This document shows positions 17,281 through 27,400 of a stretch of DNA of 64,000 nucleotides, piece by piece (within the stretch, counting starts at the first letter, position 1; the number at the start of each line of letters is the position of its first letter). The position numbers and the translations under genes are program-made. Origin of the DNA: Methanosarcina barkeri 3 (GTDB taxonomy: Archaea > Halobacteriota > Methanosarcinia > Methanosarcinales > Methanosarcinaceae); NCBI RefSeq assembly GCF_000970305.1, contig NZ_CP009517.1, positions 4,216,001-4,280,000 on the forward strand, in the 5' to 3' direction. The notes beneath the pieces are model-generated. The model was not told the DNA's origin and searched no databases. It saw only the letters and a program-made list of their open reading frames with translations.

Positions 17281-18894
17281 TTATATTTCTTCTGCAGCCT
17301 GGACCCTTTCATCTTCAGTGAGTTGAGATAATATATTCTTCGGCTCACCGATGTCAACAATTTTCCCGTTACGCATAAGTGCGACACGGTCACATATCTC
17401 GTTTACGAAATCGATATCGTGAGAAACTACAACAAATGTTTCTCCTATATCTTCTCTGGCCTTAAGGATGGAGTTAGTTACCGATACTTTTGTTATCGGA
17501 TCCATAGTCCCTGTAGGTTCATCCATAATGACAATTCTTGGTTCCTTGATCAGAACCTGTGCAAGTGCAATCCTGTGCCTCTCCCCTTCACTCAGTTCAT
17601 CAGTCATTTTGGGTAAAATAGCTTTTGCCTTATTCTCATCAAAGCCTGCAGCTTTGAGAGTAATTACGGCTTTTCTGACCCCGAGTTCAAAAGGCAGATC
17701 AAGGCTAATAGATTCTGTAAGGTTATCTATTACTGAGCTATGAGTGTAAAGGCCGTATTCCTGGTGCAGGAACCCCATATATTTGGTTGCTCTTCCTTTA
17801 TTTTCCACTCCTAGCTTTGTCATGTCAACCCATTCGTCTCCCACGCGGACCTCAACCTCTCCGGATGTTGGGGGTAATATACCCATTAGAATTTTTGAGG
17901 TTGTAGTCTTGCCTGCTCCGCTCACTCCGACTAACCCGAAGATTTCTCCTTCTTTTACATCAAAAGAGATGCCATCTACAGCTCTTACCACGCCTCGATC
18001 AACTGAAATATAACGCTTTGAAAGGTCTCTTACCCTGATTATGGGCTCCCCGACCATGACATTCTTTTCCTGCCTCACAATGGATACACTTTGCATAAAG
18101 ATTGCAGAAGCCTCAAGTGGATCCCCTTCCATGACTACCTCTCCGTTTTCAAGCAGGATGGCTTTGTTTGCCAGCTGTTCAATAACTTCAGGCCAGTGTG
18201 AAGTCAGGACCATACTCATATTATAATTCTTAACTGCCCTGATCATAGCGTCATGAACCAGTTTTGCAGTCATGGGATCGAGGGTACCTGTTGGCTCGTC
18301 GGCTAACAGGAGCAGAGGACTCCTCACAAGCTGCCTTGCAAGCACAACCCTCTGTTTTTCTCCACCTGAAAGTTCTCTTGCAACATGCATCATGCGGTGA
18401 CTTAGATTAACTTCTTCCAGCAGTTCGACTGCTTTTCTCATGGAGTCTTTCCCAGTATATCCTATTTCATTCAGAGAGTTCATGACATTTACAAGAACCC
18501 TTTCGTCTCCATAAAGAGCAAAGGTCCGCTGAAGCATGATAGCTATGCGCTTTGTAAGATCTTTCCTTATCGGGTCATAAAGAGAAAGTTTTACAAAATC
18601 AGCTTCGAAAGCATCCAGTGTTTCCCCGCAGACCGGGCACCTCTGTCCTATTTTACTGGGGCGCTCTATGTATCCACATTTCGGACAACGGGATAGATGA
18701 TAAATTACTTCACCTGAAATATTCTCAAAAGACTCTGTGCCGCGCAGTACATGCATCAGGATCGTTTTTCCGGAACCGCTTTTTCCCAGAATTCCTACGA
18801 TTTCCCCTTCATTGATATTTAAGCTTACATTTTTTAGGGCTTTATGACCGTCGAAATCTACGGTTAGATTTTTGACTTCAATAAATACTGGCAT
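17281..18894 (-). CDS. atwA: Methyl-coenzyme M reductase activation system, ATPase component A2
   Basis: A 537-residue tandem ABC ATPase. First half: Walker A G-K-S-G-S-G-K-T (36-43), a zinc-ribbon-like insert with C-P-K-C and C-P-V-C (about 70-92), signature L-S-G-G-E-K-Q-R, Walker B L-L-L-A-D-E-P. Second half: [16 protein letters not shown] and V-I-M-D-E-P-T. This is component A2, which supplies ATP-driven power for reductive activation of the Ni(I) F430 enzyme in the cytoplasm. It heads the run of marker genes. The cysteine insert is a known trait of A2. McrC, another partner, is not in this window. Confidence 0.93.
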   Translation of the reverse strand: MPVFIEVKNLTVDFDGHKALKNVSLNINEGEIVGILGKSGSGKTILMHVLRGTESFENISGEVIYHLSRCPKCGYIERPSKIGQRCPVCGETLDAFEADFVKLSLYDPIRKDLTKRIAIMLQRTFALYGDERVLVNVMNSLNEIGYTGKDSMRKAVELLEEVNLSHRMMHVARELSGGEKQRVVLARQLVRSPLLLLADEPTGTLDPMTAKLVHDAMIRAVKNYNMSMVLTSHWPEVIEQLANKAILLENGEVVMEGDPLEASAIFMQSVSIVRQEKNVMVGEPIIRVRDLSKRYISVDRGVVRAVDGISFDVKEGEIFGLVGVSGAGKTTTSKILMGILPPTSGEVEVRVGDEWVDMTKLGVENKGRATKYMGFLHQEYGLYTHSSVIDNLTESISLDLPFELGVRKAVITLKAAGFDENKAKAILPKMTDELSEGERHRIALAQVLIKEPRIVIMDEPTGTMDPITKVSVTNSILKAREDIGETFVVVSHDIDFVNEICDRVALMRNGKIVDIGEPKNILSQLTEDERVQAAEEI

Positions 18895-19340
18895 GGATTT
18901 TCCTCCGCAATTATGAGCTGCAATAATTTCTGGTGGCTCTTGCCTGCCTGGGCATATCGCTCAAGAGTGAAAAGCAATTACTATAAATGATAATATAATA
19001 GCATAAATAACAAATTTCATACGCTTAACGAATTTCACACATTTGGGCAACAACTACATAAGAGTAAAGATTACATAAACATAACGCATTATTTTTTCAC
19101 TGTTAACATTTAAAGTACATTTAAAGTAATCTGCCGAATTTGTTTAATCCGTACTTTAGTTTCGTCCTGTTATACTGACTCGATGTATTATATTGATTTG
19201 TCTTAGATTGATTTGTCTTAGATTGATTTGTCTTAGATTGATTTGTCTTAGATTGATTTGTCTTAGATTGATTTGTCTTATTATATTGACCCGTCGTGTT
19301 ATATTAATTCGTTTATATAATAATTCTCTTTACATCCTGA
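18895..19340. other. Promoter region of the A2 run plus repeat array
   Basis: The first 200 bases hold the presumed promoter of the A2 transcript, with several AT-rich TATA-like stretches near 18980-19015. The rest holds the 15-bp array listed separately. No gene is seen. Confidence 0.5.
19192..19280. repeat. 15-bp tandem repeat, six copies
   Basis: Six head-to-tail copies of attgatttgtcttag, the last one missing its final base, with no other mismatch. Neighbouring sequence (tatattgacccgtcg) looks like decayed further copies. The short open frame across it is an artefact. Confidence 0.95.
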
Positions 19341-20141
19341 CTACAGCGTTTTTACCACATCCACAACCTTTATAATATCGTCAATTATTATGTCTGCTGC
19401 TTCTCTTAGTTCTTTAGGTCTTTTGTCACCTTGCTGTATTGTCATTACTCCTACATCTGCTGCTCTTAACGCCAGTATGTCATTAATTCCATCCCCTACC
19501 ATGATTACTTTTTCATATCTTTGTTTTAGTTCGAGCACTACTTTTTCCTTCATAAGAGTGTTTGAAAAAGCAAAAACTCTTTCCTGAGGAATATTTATGA
19601 ACTCAGCCAGTTGCATGAGAGCGAATAAACTGTCTCCGGACGCTATATAAGTGTCTACTTTCATAGAATGGAGAGCCTGGACCGTTTGTAATGTGGTACT
19701 GAATACATGCCCGCCTGTGCTCAGTATATATGGCACACTTCTAGCCTGAGAGTCAACTATCAGACCTGCTGCCAGGTAAAAAACGTTAGGACAGTGGGAT
19801 GTAACCGCTTTCAGCACGTCATGTACGTCACCCATTTTTGGAGATGTTCCTCTTATAATATCACACGCAATTTCCGGAGTAAAGTTTCCTTTTGAACAGC
19901 TTATACCTATTGAAACTCTGTACTCTTTTATAAACTCAAACAGAGGCATATCTTTTCTTGAGCGCAGGAGTATATCACTTTCAGCGTTTAGAACTACAAG
20001 CCCGCATCCATTCTTTTGCGCGACAATAGCAGTGCTCTCTATGTTTTCAAGAATATTTCCGGTACTGGCTTCTTTTGCTACCCTATACATATGTAGAAGA
20101 GTCCCTGCGCTATCAAAGACCACTGCAATTCTTTTGGACAT
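19341..20141 (-). CDS. HAD-superfamily phosphatase, soluble P-type-ATPase-like
   Basis: A 266-residue HAD protein. Motif I is V-V-F-D-S-A-G-T-L (8-16), in which the usual second Asp of DxDGT is Ala, as in P-type ATPases and some HAD ATPases. Motif II is I-A-S-G-D-S (T/S replaced within S-G-D), and motif III/IV is K...V-I-M-V-G-D-G-I-N-D (near 217-226). A stretch resembling the end of a P-type ATPase P-domain (A-A-D-V-G-V-M) supports the reading. Lack of the second Asp suggests slow phosphate transfer or an unusual substrate. No partner gene is evident. Confidence 0.75.
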   Translation of the reverse strand: MSKRIAVVFDSAGTLLHMYRVAKEASTGNILENIESTAIVAQKNGCGLVVLNAESDILLRSRKDMPLFEFIKEYRVSIGISCSKGNFTPEIACDIIRGTSPKMGDVHDVLKAVTSHCPNVFYLAAGLIVDSQARSVPYILSTGGHVFSTTLQTVQALHSMKVDTYIASGDSLFALMQLAEFINIPQERVFAFSNTLMKEKVVLELKQRYEKVIMVGDGINDILALRAADVGVMTIQQGDKRPKELREAADIIIDDIIKVVDVVKTL

Positions 20142-20251
20142 ATCAGGTGATTAAGCTGTTAAATAAAAAAATCTTTGCGAAAATGTAAAAACAAAGTAAG
20201 AATTTATAAAAATAATAACATATGAAGAAAATATGTGAAGAAAAGATAACT

Positions 20252-21139
20252 TTACAGTACTGAGGCTCCTGATATCAGGACACCAGCAAAGAACCCCAGG
20301 ATTACTCCGGAATTTAAAAAGGGAAGACCTGCCTGCGGCTTTCCTTTCATTACCTGGATGGAAAGAACTGCGTGCCCTATAAGCGTGCCCAGTATGGCGC
20401 CAAGTACTGGATAGAAGTTACTTTTCATGAAGACATTTGCTGAGACTACCAGCAGGGTAGGCATAACTGCGTCTCCTAGTCCCATAAAAAAAGCTTCATG
20501 CTTTTCTCCCTTTTTGAAATCTTCCTTTAAGAAAGAATATTTCAGGTGTTTTGGAATTACGAACATGATTGGAAGTTTCATATCCATTATCCCCTCGGCC
20601 ATATCCACCATATGCTTTGTCTTGTATACCGATATAGCGTCATATATTGCAAGAAGCACCAGAAGCACTATTACGGGAACAACTGAGAGGGAAATTCCTA
20701 TAAGGGCACTTACCCCTGCTGAAATACAAACTCCCACAGTGTCGACTATGTACCATTCTGGATATTTATAGAGCAGCACTGTTATTCCTATAGATAGCAC
20801 AACTGAGGCAATGGACTCAAATCCTGAAAGTGACGGAATGAGGGCAAACAAGGCGAAGACTACATAATAAATAGTGCTTATTATGGCCAAATAAATAGAG
20901 AGACTGATTACCCACTTCATATTTTTCTTTATTGCCGTAAGGACAAATAGGGTAAAAACCAGGATCATTACAATATAATATATAGAATTGGACACCTGGG
21001 TTGGGTCCTCAAAAGCCTGCATTCCACTAACTTCCATTGGAGTTGACAAAAAGAGTGCAAGAATCTGCACTATAAGGATTAGTCCTCCCATGGAAATAAT
21101 AGGTAAATAATCTTTAATTGATTGTTCGATAGAACTCAA
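20252..21139 (-). CDS. Presenilin-like A22-family intramembrane aspartyl protease
   Basis: A 295-residue polytopic membrane protein with about nine hydrophobic segments. The catalytic pair is visible: A-I-Y-D-A-I-S-V-Y (YD motif, about residues 173-181) and F-M-G-L-G-D-A-V (GxGD, about 230-237). A later G-L-P-F-L-N stands where presenilins have PAL. Such proteases cut transmembrane segments inside the membrane. The start codon is TTG at 21139, with aaggag eight bases upstream; no ATG occurs in the first 15 codons. It stands alone. Confidence 0.87.
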   Translation of the reverse strand: MSSIEQSIKDYLPIISMGGLILIVQILALFLSTPMEVSGMQAFEDPTQVSNSIYYIVMILVFTLFVLTAIKKNMKWVISLSIYLAIISTIYYVVFALFALIPSLSGFESIASVVLSIGITVLLYKYPEWYIVDTVGVCISAGVSALIGISLSVVPVIVLLVLLAIYDAISVYKTKHMVDMAEGIMDMKLPIMFVIPKHLKYSFLKEDFKKGEKHEAFFMGLGDAVMPTLLVVSANVFMKSNFYPVLGAILGTLIGHAVLSIQVMKGKPQAGLPFLNSGVILGFFAGVLISGASVL

Positions 21140-22137
21140 TTGCTAAACTCCTTAGTTCTTAACAGTATGCCTTTTCTATTCCTTTATTATACTACTTATT
21201 TCCATCTTCGAGTTCTCTTGACTGTTTGTATATAACTTTATCTGAGAATCTGTTTTTCTTCTTAATATTAATTTCATATTAAATAGAGATTTAATAGAGA
21301 TTTTATTAAATAGAGATTTTCCGCTAAGTGCTTCCAAGATGCGTCTCTGAGATACTGATTTTTTATGAGCATAAACAATAGAAAGTGACGAGGTAAAACC
21401 ATAGTTAAATAATTTGTGATAAAAAACTATACTGTATCTATTAAAGAATAGTGATATGGATAAAGAAAAGCAGTGAGTAATTTAATGGATAAATAATGCT
21501 AGAAATATACATTTCCGTTTAAAAAAATATTTTGTAAACTCCAAATTAGAGCTTATATATAACTTTTATTGTTTCTGCGGCAATAATCAAGTTTTTATCG
21601 ATCAACTGTTTAACTTAATTATTTTAACCATCGAAAGCACAGGGGATCACTAGTACCCGGTCTTTACAAACTGTCAAATAGTTAAATAAGTAATTATCAA
21701 AATCTTGTTTTTAATTTGAGGAATTTATATATTATTTTCAAAATATTTGTGTTCTGCATTAGATTCTTGGATAATCTCCTTAGAATGGAGAGCCCACACA
21801 TAATTTGAGTCACAAACTAAGTTTAGAAAAGTATTATTAATGTCACTCAACTTTTATTTTACCCATATTTTCCCATAGAAAATATATATTATGTTACCTG
21901 TTTCTAGAGATATATTTCAAATATTCTAAACTATAGAGTATGTCGATAAATAATATATACTTTTTTATTTTTGTATACGCCGTACAAGTAATCAATTGAA
22001 TAGGAAAAAAGAAGAACACTAGTGAGAATTTTGAAGAACCTCTAATTTCAATAAATGTTTATACATTCTTTGTAAACACCCAGCCAAACATAGGGGTTTT
22101 CAAATTCTCTGGTATTATCGAAAGGAGTGACTTTAAT
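21140..22137. other. 1-kb AT-rich spacer, divergent promoters of the protease and pstS genes
   Basis: No gene in any frame. A TATA-like tttataca at 22058-22065 fits the pstS gene. Small near-repeats of a tttaatagagat-type sequence occur at 21280-21320. The length is unusual but matches other spacers in the window. Confidence 0.55.
22058..22065 (+). promoter_or_regulatory. TATA box candidate for pstS
   Basis: tttataca, about 75 bases before the pstS ATG, with A-rich sequence upstream. No Pho-type operator can be named from sequence alone. Confidence 0.4.
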
Positions 22138-23055
22138 ATGGCAAATAAGTTAAAAACTTACGTAATTCTTACATTACTGATAATAGGGTTTGTGTTTCTG
22201 GCGGGATGTGCTGGAAAAAATAGTGAAAGTTCCTCTCCTACTCAAGAAACTTCCTCAGAAGGGACTCCTGCAGAGAAAACTACTGCGTCCGAAGCACAGA
22301 GCATTACTCTGAAAGGCTCTGATACGGTTCTGCCTCTTGCACAGGCTGAAGCTGAAGAATTCATGGCTGAAAACTCTGGGAAAAGCGTAACAGTTACCGG
22401 GGGAGGGTCCGGGGTTGGAATTGCTGCACTCATTGACGGTGAAGTAAATATTGCTACTGCATCCAGAGAAATGACAGATGACGAAATTAAATCTGCTGAA
22501 GCAAAAGGAATCAATCCTTTGGAGACTACTATTGCCTATGACGGCATTACTGTAATTGTAAATCCTTCTAATTCTGTTTCTAACCTTACCTTTGACCAGC
22601 TACGTGGTATCTACAACGGAAGCATCAGCAACTGGAAAGAAGTTGGCGGAGCGGATGCACAAATTGCTGTAATTTCAAGAGACAGCAGTTCCGGAACTTA
22701 TAAAGACTTCCAGAAGGATGTTTTGCAAGGTGATGAATACCGTCCTGATGCTCTTATTCAGCCTGCTACTGGAGGCATAGTTACTGAGGTCTCCCAGAAT
22801 ACCAACGCAATAGGGTATATCGGTTTTGCGTACATCGACAGCAGTATAAAGGCACTAAGCCTGAATAATGATAATGGGTCTGTAGCTCCAACTGAAGAAA
22901 GTATACTTAATGGTTCATACCCGCTTTCAAGATCCCTTTACTTCTATACCGATGGAGAGCCTTCAGGCTTGACAAAGGAATTTACTGATTTTGTGTTGAG
23001 CGAAAAAGGGCAGAGCATTGTAAGTACAGTCGGGTATATCCCATTAAAAAAGTAA
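22138..23055 (+). CDS. pstS: Phosphate ABC transporter substrate-binding lipoprotein
   Basis: A 305-residue phosphate-binding protein of the PstS family. Residues 1-23 are a lipoprotein signal ending at the lipobox L-A-G-C (Cys24), followed by a Ser/Thr/Glu linker. The mature part begins I-T-L-K-G-S-D-T-V-L-P-L and has G-G-G-S-G-V-G and S-R-D-S-S-S-G-T, the phosphate-binding loops of the family. It should sit on the outer face of the membrane and feed a PstCAB channel. No pstC, pstA or pstB is present nearby, so this is an orphan copy. A PhoU-like gene lies 5 kb downstream. Confidence 0.9.
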   Translation: MANKLKTYVILTLLIIGFVFLAGCAGKNSESSSPTQETSSEGTPAEKTTASEAQSITLKGSDTVLPLAQAEAEEFMAENSGKSVTVTGGGSGVGIAALIDGEVNIATASREMTDDEIKSAEAKGINPLETTIAYDGITVIVNPSNSVSNLTFDQLRGIYNGSISNWKEVGGADAQIAVISRDSSSGTYKDFQKDVLQGDEYRPDALIQPATGGIVTEVSQNTNAIGYIGFAYIDSSIKALSLNNDNGSVAPTEESILNGSYPLSRSLYFYTDGEPSGLTKEFTDFVLSEKGQSIVSTVGYIPLKK

Positions 23056-23091
23056 AATTTATATAAAATTTTAGCTTTAATTATCTATAAG

Positions 23092-23121
23092 GCTGCAGGC
23101 TTTTCTTCCCCTGCAGCTTTT
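23092..23121 (+). terminator. Hairpin terminator after pstS
   Basis: gctgcagg (23092-23099) pairs with cctgcagc (23110-23117) and is followed by TTTT, 40-65 bases after the pstS stop. Confidence 0.75.
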
Positions 23122-23471
23122 AAGATATATTTTAGCATAACTTGTTATTGATGACCATAACAGATCAGTTATTTACCAGATTGACTACTAAGTAAGATCT
23201 TGAGAGCAGTCCTTACTTATAAGCAGATTTAATAACTACCTTTAGATATAAATATAGCTTTTTTTCAGGTTTTAGCAGCGTTGAATTTCTTCTCAAATTC
23301 GAAGAGTTTATGTTTGTTTTAGAAACTGAACCAAGAGAAGCATAAAATACTATCTGAGCATATTAAAGTCATTTAATATTAGTACATAATATTAACTACG
23401 TTCATTTAACCCAAATAAAATTAACTGTAAGATAACAATGTTTACTTAAGTATAGATCTGAGTGGTTGAAA
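23122..23471. other. Spacer between pstS and the pentapeptide gene
   Basis: AT-rich, no gene seen. It presumably holds the promoter of the next gene. Confidence 0.5.
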
Positions 23472-24620
23472 ATGGACAATAAAGAAGAAAAAGATCTTCA
23501 AGGAGCTAATTTTATAAAGGCTGAGCTTGAGAGAGCCGACTTTATAGAGGCTAATCTTGAAAAGGCAAATTTCATAGGCTCTAACCTCCAGGGAGCTAAC
23601 TTTAAAGGAGCTAACCTCGAAAAGGCTAATCTCCAAGCAACTAAACTTCAAGGAGTTAATTTTCAAGAGGCTAATCTTCAAGGAGCTAAACTTCAGGTGG
23701 CAACACTTTACGGAGCTGACCTTCAAGGAGCTAACCTTCAAGAAGCTAACCTTCAAGGAGCTAACCTTCAAGGAGCCGACCTTCAAGAGGTTAACCTTCA
23801 AGAAGCTAACCTCCAAAGAACAGACCTTGTAGAAGCAAACTTTGAAAGGGCCAAAATTCAAGGGGCTATATTTTATGAAGCTGATCTTCAAGAGGCTAAT
23901 TTTCAAGGAGCTGACCTTCAAGGAGCTGACCTTCAAGGAACTGACCTTGAAAAAGCTAATCTCCAAGGAACTAACCTTAAAGATACTAGCCTTAAAAAAG
24001 CTGATCTTGAGAAAGCTAACCTTCAGGAAGCTAACCTTCAAGGAGCTGACCTTGAAGAAGCTAACCTGCAGAGAGCTAGCCTTCAAGGAGCTAATCTTCA
24101 AGAAGCTAATCTTCAAAGAACTGATCTCAGAAAAGCTAATCTCCAAGGGGCTCATCTTGTAAAATCCAACTTTGAAAAGGCCAAGCTCAAAGGAGCTAAC
24201 CTTAGAAAGGCTAATTTCGAAGAAACTAGCCTGGAAGAGGCAAAACTTAAAGAAGCTATCCTTCAAGGAGCCAATCTAAAAAAAGCTAAACTTATAAGAG
24301 CCAAACTTCAAAAAGCTAATCTTAAAGGTGCTAACCTCGATGGCGCGAATCTTATAAAAGCTAAACTTGAGGGTGCTAACCTTCAAAGAGCTAACCTCAG
24401 AGAAGCTAATTTTAGTGGAGCTGACCTGCAAAGGGTTAACTTCAGAAAAGCTAATCTTCAAGGAGCTAAATTTAAGGATGCAAATCTAGAGGGGGCTCAA
24501 CATTTATTAGTTGACCAGCTTTCGAATGTAAAAACCCTTTACAATGCAAAATTAGATGAAAATCTTTTCATAAAACTAAAAGAAAAATATCCTGCCCTCT
24601 TTGAAAAACCAGACAAATAA
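23472..24620 (+). CDS. Long pentapeptide-repeat protein
   Basis: A 382-residue protein built almost wholly from A-[ND]-L-[QK]-[GEK] pentapeptides from about residue 10 to 340. These predict a right-handed quadrilateral beta-helix of more than 60 repeats. The last 45 residues (L-L-V-D-Q-L-S-N-V-K-T-L-Y-N-A-K-L-D) are a non-repeat tail shared with the second pentapeptide protein at 39023. Start: ATG at 23472, since the in-frame TTG six bases earlier is less likely. The high internal repeat makes the antisense frames open too; those are artefacts. Role unknown; some relatives mimic DNA, but nothing here shows that. Confidence 0.9.
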   Translation: MDNKEEKDLQGANFIKAELERADFIEANLEKANFIGSNLQGANFKGANLEKANLQATKLQGVNFQEANLQGAKLQVATLYGADLQGANLQEANLQGANLQGADLQEVNLQEANLQRTDLVEANFERAKIQGAIFYEADLQEANFQGADLQGADLQGTDLEKANLQGTNLKDTSLKKADLEKANLQEANLQGADLEEANLQRASLQGANLQEANLQRTDLRKANLQGAHLVKSNFEKAKLKGANLRKANFEETSLEEAKLKEAILQGANLKKAKLIRAKLQKANLKGANLDGANLIKAKLEGANLQRANLREANFSGADLQRVNFRKANLQGAKFKDANLEGAQHLLVDQLSNVKTLYNAKLDENLFIKLKEKYPALFEKPDK

Positions 24621-24919
24621 TTATAAAAAGTATTGTAACCTGCTACAATCCTTACAATATGAGCATTAACAACCGGGAAGGTTCTTGATACTGTATACCT
24701 TTATACTTTTAAATGCCACATAGTTGCTTATACAGTTTTGTATGATTAATAGTAAGAAAGTAATAAAAAGCAGAAATTAAATTAGAGATAATTGGCAAGG
24801 AATCAAACTTGATATCTTTGACAAAATTTTACTTTTTTCAGTGTTTCTCAAAATGTAACAATTAATGGATACTCATTGATTAAGATCCACAGAAACTCAA
24901 GTATGAAGGAGGGGGGTTC
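24621..24919. other. Spacer with a strong ribosome-binding site at its end
   Basis: Non-coding. The end holds aaggagggggg (24906-24916), the ribosome-binding site discussed for the next gene. Confidence 0.6.
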
Positions 24920-25870
24920 ATAGCTTCTTTTGAATACATCCGGACAGTGAAGCCAGGTAATACTTTTAGGGACTGGCTTGTAGAGGTGCTTGGAGATAGA
25001 ATACATAACAAGAATTGTGAAATTCGAGTTTTTAAACTCAGCCATGCATCGCACAGGATCTGTAAGTATGAATTCAAGGAGGAAAAATTCTCTATTATAG
25101 CCAAATTTTTTGCAATACCAACGGGAATGATCAAAAAATACGATAGTTACGGTTTGATGAAGAAAGAATATGAGGACCTTAAGAAAGCCAGAAAAATAAT
25201 TGATGTCCCGGAACCTATTGCGATAAATAAAGATTTTAATTGCGTTCTGGTCAGTAAATATGTACCTGGAAAAACTTTGTTCTGGTACCTCAAGCACAGG
25301 AAAGAGCTAAAAGAAAAGTTAGAACTTATAGCGGATATGCTTAGAAAGCTTCATGAAAATACTAAGACATATTATGACAAAGAAAATGAATTTTCAAAAT
25401 TCCATTATGTTTTAAATCACCTCAAAATTAGCCGGCGTATGAAAAAAGATTATAAGCGTTTGCTTGGAAAATGGTGGCACAGTTCCCTCCTGGACACAAA
25501 AAATGGCTGTATGATTCATAACGATTCTACTCCTGTAAACTTTGTGTTCCATAAAGGAAGATCATTTTTACTGGACTTCGATCTCGCAGCCCGACATGGA
25601 CATTTCGCATGTGATCTAGGGATACTTTGTGCTGAACTTAAATACTATTTTGCGCGAAAGGGATCGAGCCAGGAAGCAGACTCTTATATTCACCATTTTC
25701 TGAAGCGTTACAGCAAAAATGAAAAGGGATTCCACAAAATAACTAAAGTTATTCCGTTCTATATGGCTTATGGCTTGCTGAGAATTGCAATGTTAAAATC
25801 TGATACGAGCTACAGGGATTACCCTCTGAGAGAAGCAAAGAACTGTCTGGAAGCAATAGAAAAAATTTGA
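24920..25870 (+). CDS. Aminoglycoside-phosphotransferase-like kinase, possible AUA start
   Basis: About 316 residues with a protein-kinase-like/APH fold. The catalytic segment M-I-H-N-D-S-T-P-V-N-F-V holds the H-x-D-x-x-x-x-N pattern, and L-L-D-F-D-L-A is the metal-binding DFD. An N-terminal Lys in S-I-I-A-K-F-F fits the ATP lysine. Substrate unknown: it could be a lipid, sugar or small molecule. The first canonical in-frame start is GTG at 24947, which has no ribosome-binding site. The strong aaggagg lies instead seven bases before an in-frame ATA at 24920. I give 24920 as the likelier start, with doubt. Confidence 0.7.
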   Translation: MASFEYIRTVKPGNTFRDWLVEVLGDRIHNKNCEIRVFKLSHASHRICKYEFKEEKFSIIAKFFAIPTGMIKKYDSYGLMKKEYEDLKKARKIIDVPEPIAINKDFNCVLVSKYVPGKTLFWYLKHRKELKEKLELIADMLRKLHENTKTYYDKENEFSKFHYVLNHLKISRRMKKDYKRLLGKWWHSSLLDTKNGCMIHNDSTPVNFVFHKGRSFLLDFDLAARHGHFACDLGILCAELKYYFARKGSSQEADSYIHHFLKRYSKNEKGFHKITKVIPFYMAYGLLRIAMLKSDTSYRDYPLREAKNCLEAIEKI

Positions 25871-26001
25871 GAGCATATACACAGGCTCTTGGTATTCTTA
25901 TTGAACTGTCTATGGATGTCCAATTCTGTTTGAATTAGAAGTATACGTAATTAAGAGATTTACTGACATTTGACTTTTTGAAATACTAATCATGAGTGTG
26001 A

Positions 26002-26655
26002 TTATGCATATCTCCAGGCATCTCGGATGTGCATTGCATTCATTCCGAGACTTTTAGGCGGATAAATATCGTTTTCTGGCGTGTCGCCGATAGAGAGAAC
26101 TTCCCATGGCTCAAGCCTGAGGCCATCAAGAGCCATCTTAAAGAGTCGGGTGTCAGGCTTCTTTATACGGTGGTCCGAAGACATGATTGTAAAATTAAAA
26201 CGATCATAGAGACCCAGAAAACGCAGTTCCTGTTCCGTAAAAACTCTCTGGGCATTGGAAACAATGCACTTCGGGATATCTCTGTATTTGTCAAGCAAAC
26301 GCAGGCTCTGAGGGTAGGCTTCAAGTTTTCTTATAGACGCAGTTCTGAAAACTTTTGCGGTCTCAATTCCAAGCCAATAAGGATCAATTTCTTTAAAGGC
26401 GTTTTCGGCACAAATTTCAGCGAAAATCTCTTCTATACGGATATCCGGGTGCTGTTGGCCTGAATTGCCTAGTTTGCCTATGATTTTCCACCTGTATTCT
26501 TCTCTGAGTCTGTCGGGTTCTATCCGCACTCCCTGATAAAGCAGCCACCTGCTTACTCTCTCATTTGTCTCTCGACTTTTTTCGTCAGTTTTGATGTCAA
26601 TGAGGGTTTTGTAGCAGTCAAAGATTAAGCCTTTAATTTTTCCGTTTTGGAGCAT
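26002..26655 (-). CDS. HAD-superfamily hydrolase (haloacid dehalogenase-like)
   Basis: A 217-residue HAD phosphohydrolase. Motif I is L-I-F-D-C-Y-K-T-L (10-18), motif II C-I-V-S-N-A-Q (about 129-135), the Lys is in R-I-K-K-P-D, and motif IV is L-S-I-G-D-T-P-E-N-D. An insert between motifs I and II forms an alpha-helical cap of the C1 type. Substrate not predictable. A ggagaa six bases upstream fixes the start. It is convergent with the APH-like gene. Confidence 0.85.
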   Translation of the reverse strand: MLQNGKIKGLIFDCYKTLIDIKTDEKSRETNERVSRWLLYQGVRIEPDRLREEYRWKIIGKLGNSGQQHPDIRIEEIFAEICAENAFKEIDPYWLGIETAKVFRTASIRKLEAYPQSLRLLDKYRDIPKCIVSNAQRVFTEQELRFLGLYDRFNFTIMSSDHRIKKPDTRLFKMALDGLRLEPWEVLSIGDTPENDIYPPKSLGMNAMHIRDAWRYA

Positions 26656-27400
26656 AGGGATTCTCCTTTTAGTTTAGACTTTATTCTGAAGTCTGGTTTT
26701 CTATAGTATACTTGATCAATCTTAATATTATCTTTTAAGCATATAGATATTTTGGAAATACCTCTATTATGGACAATTACTTACATATAGTTTTTTATTT
26801 CTATATAGTAAACTTTTGTTAATACGCAACCTAAAAAGTAGAAAGATAGGAATTTAATTTGTTCTACTGGTTTCATGATATAGTGAAACCAGAGCAATAA
26901 AAAAGCCCAATAATGAAATACAGATATTCAGAGCTTGTCTCTCAAGTGTTCACCAGGGTTAAGGAACTTTTTTGGATTTTGTTTGAGTTTATGAGTTTCA
27001 TAAAGAAGCTAATCGTTGATTTTACTTTATGCAAGTTCCATGTTTGGAAATTTCAGCGAAAATTGAGATAAGCAAGAAAGGTTTAAAAGATTTAAGTGAA
27101 TGTCAATCTGACATATTTTTAAAACGAAATTGTACTGGTTGTGTCCATAAATTGTTGGTTAAGTCCAACAAAGACATGTAAATTCACCTTCTTTGCCTGG
27201 ATTTGAGAGTTGGCTTTCTACTTGAATTTGCAGTAACTGACCAATGGCCATCAAATTTTTAACTTAAGATCCAGGTTGACTTTGTCTTATTTTCTTTTAT
27301 GCCTACTGTAAAGCATAATTTACCACTATCAAACCTTGCTTAAACTTGTTTTATATTCACTACAAAACGTAGAAAAACTGACTCTCGCAATGCGGATTTC
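26656..27400. other. Spacer, probably decayed sequence
   Basis: About 745 bases with no intact gene. The stretch 26930-27330 is less AT-rich than its surroundings and has short open segments interrupted by stops, as expected of a decayed gene or insertion sequence. I could not match it to a family. Confidence 0.45.

Noticed and set aside
23442-24266. Long antisense frame opposite the pentapeptide gene (274 codons)
   Set aside because: The repeat structure of the sense gene keeps the opposite strand open. The product is a monotonous F-L-K-V-S-S-L repeat without a ribosome-binding site.
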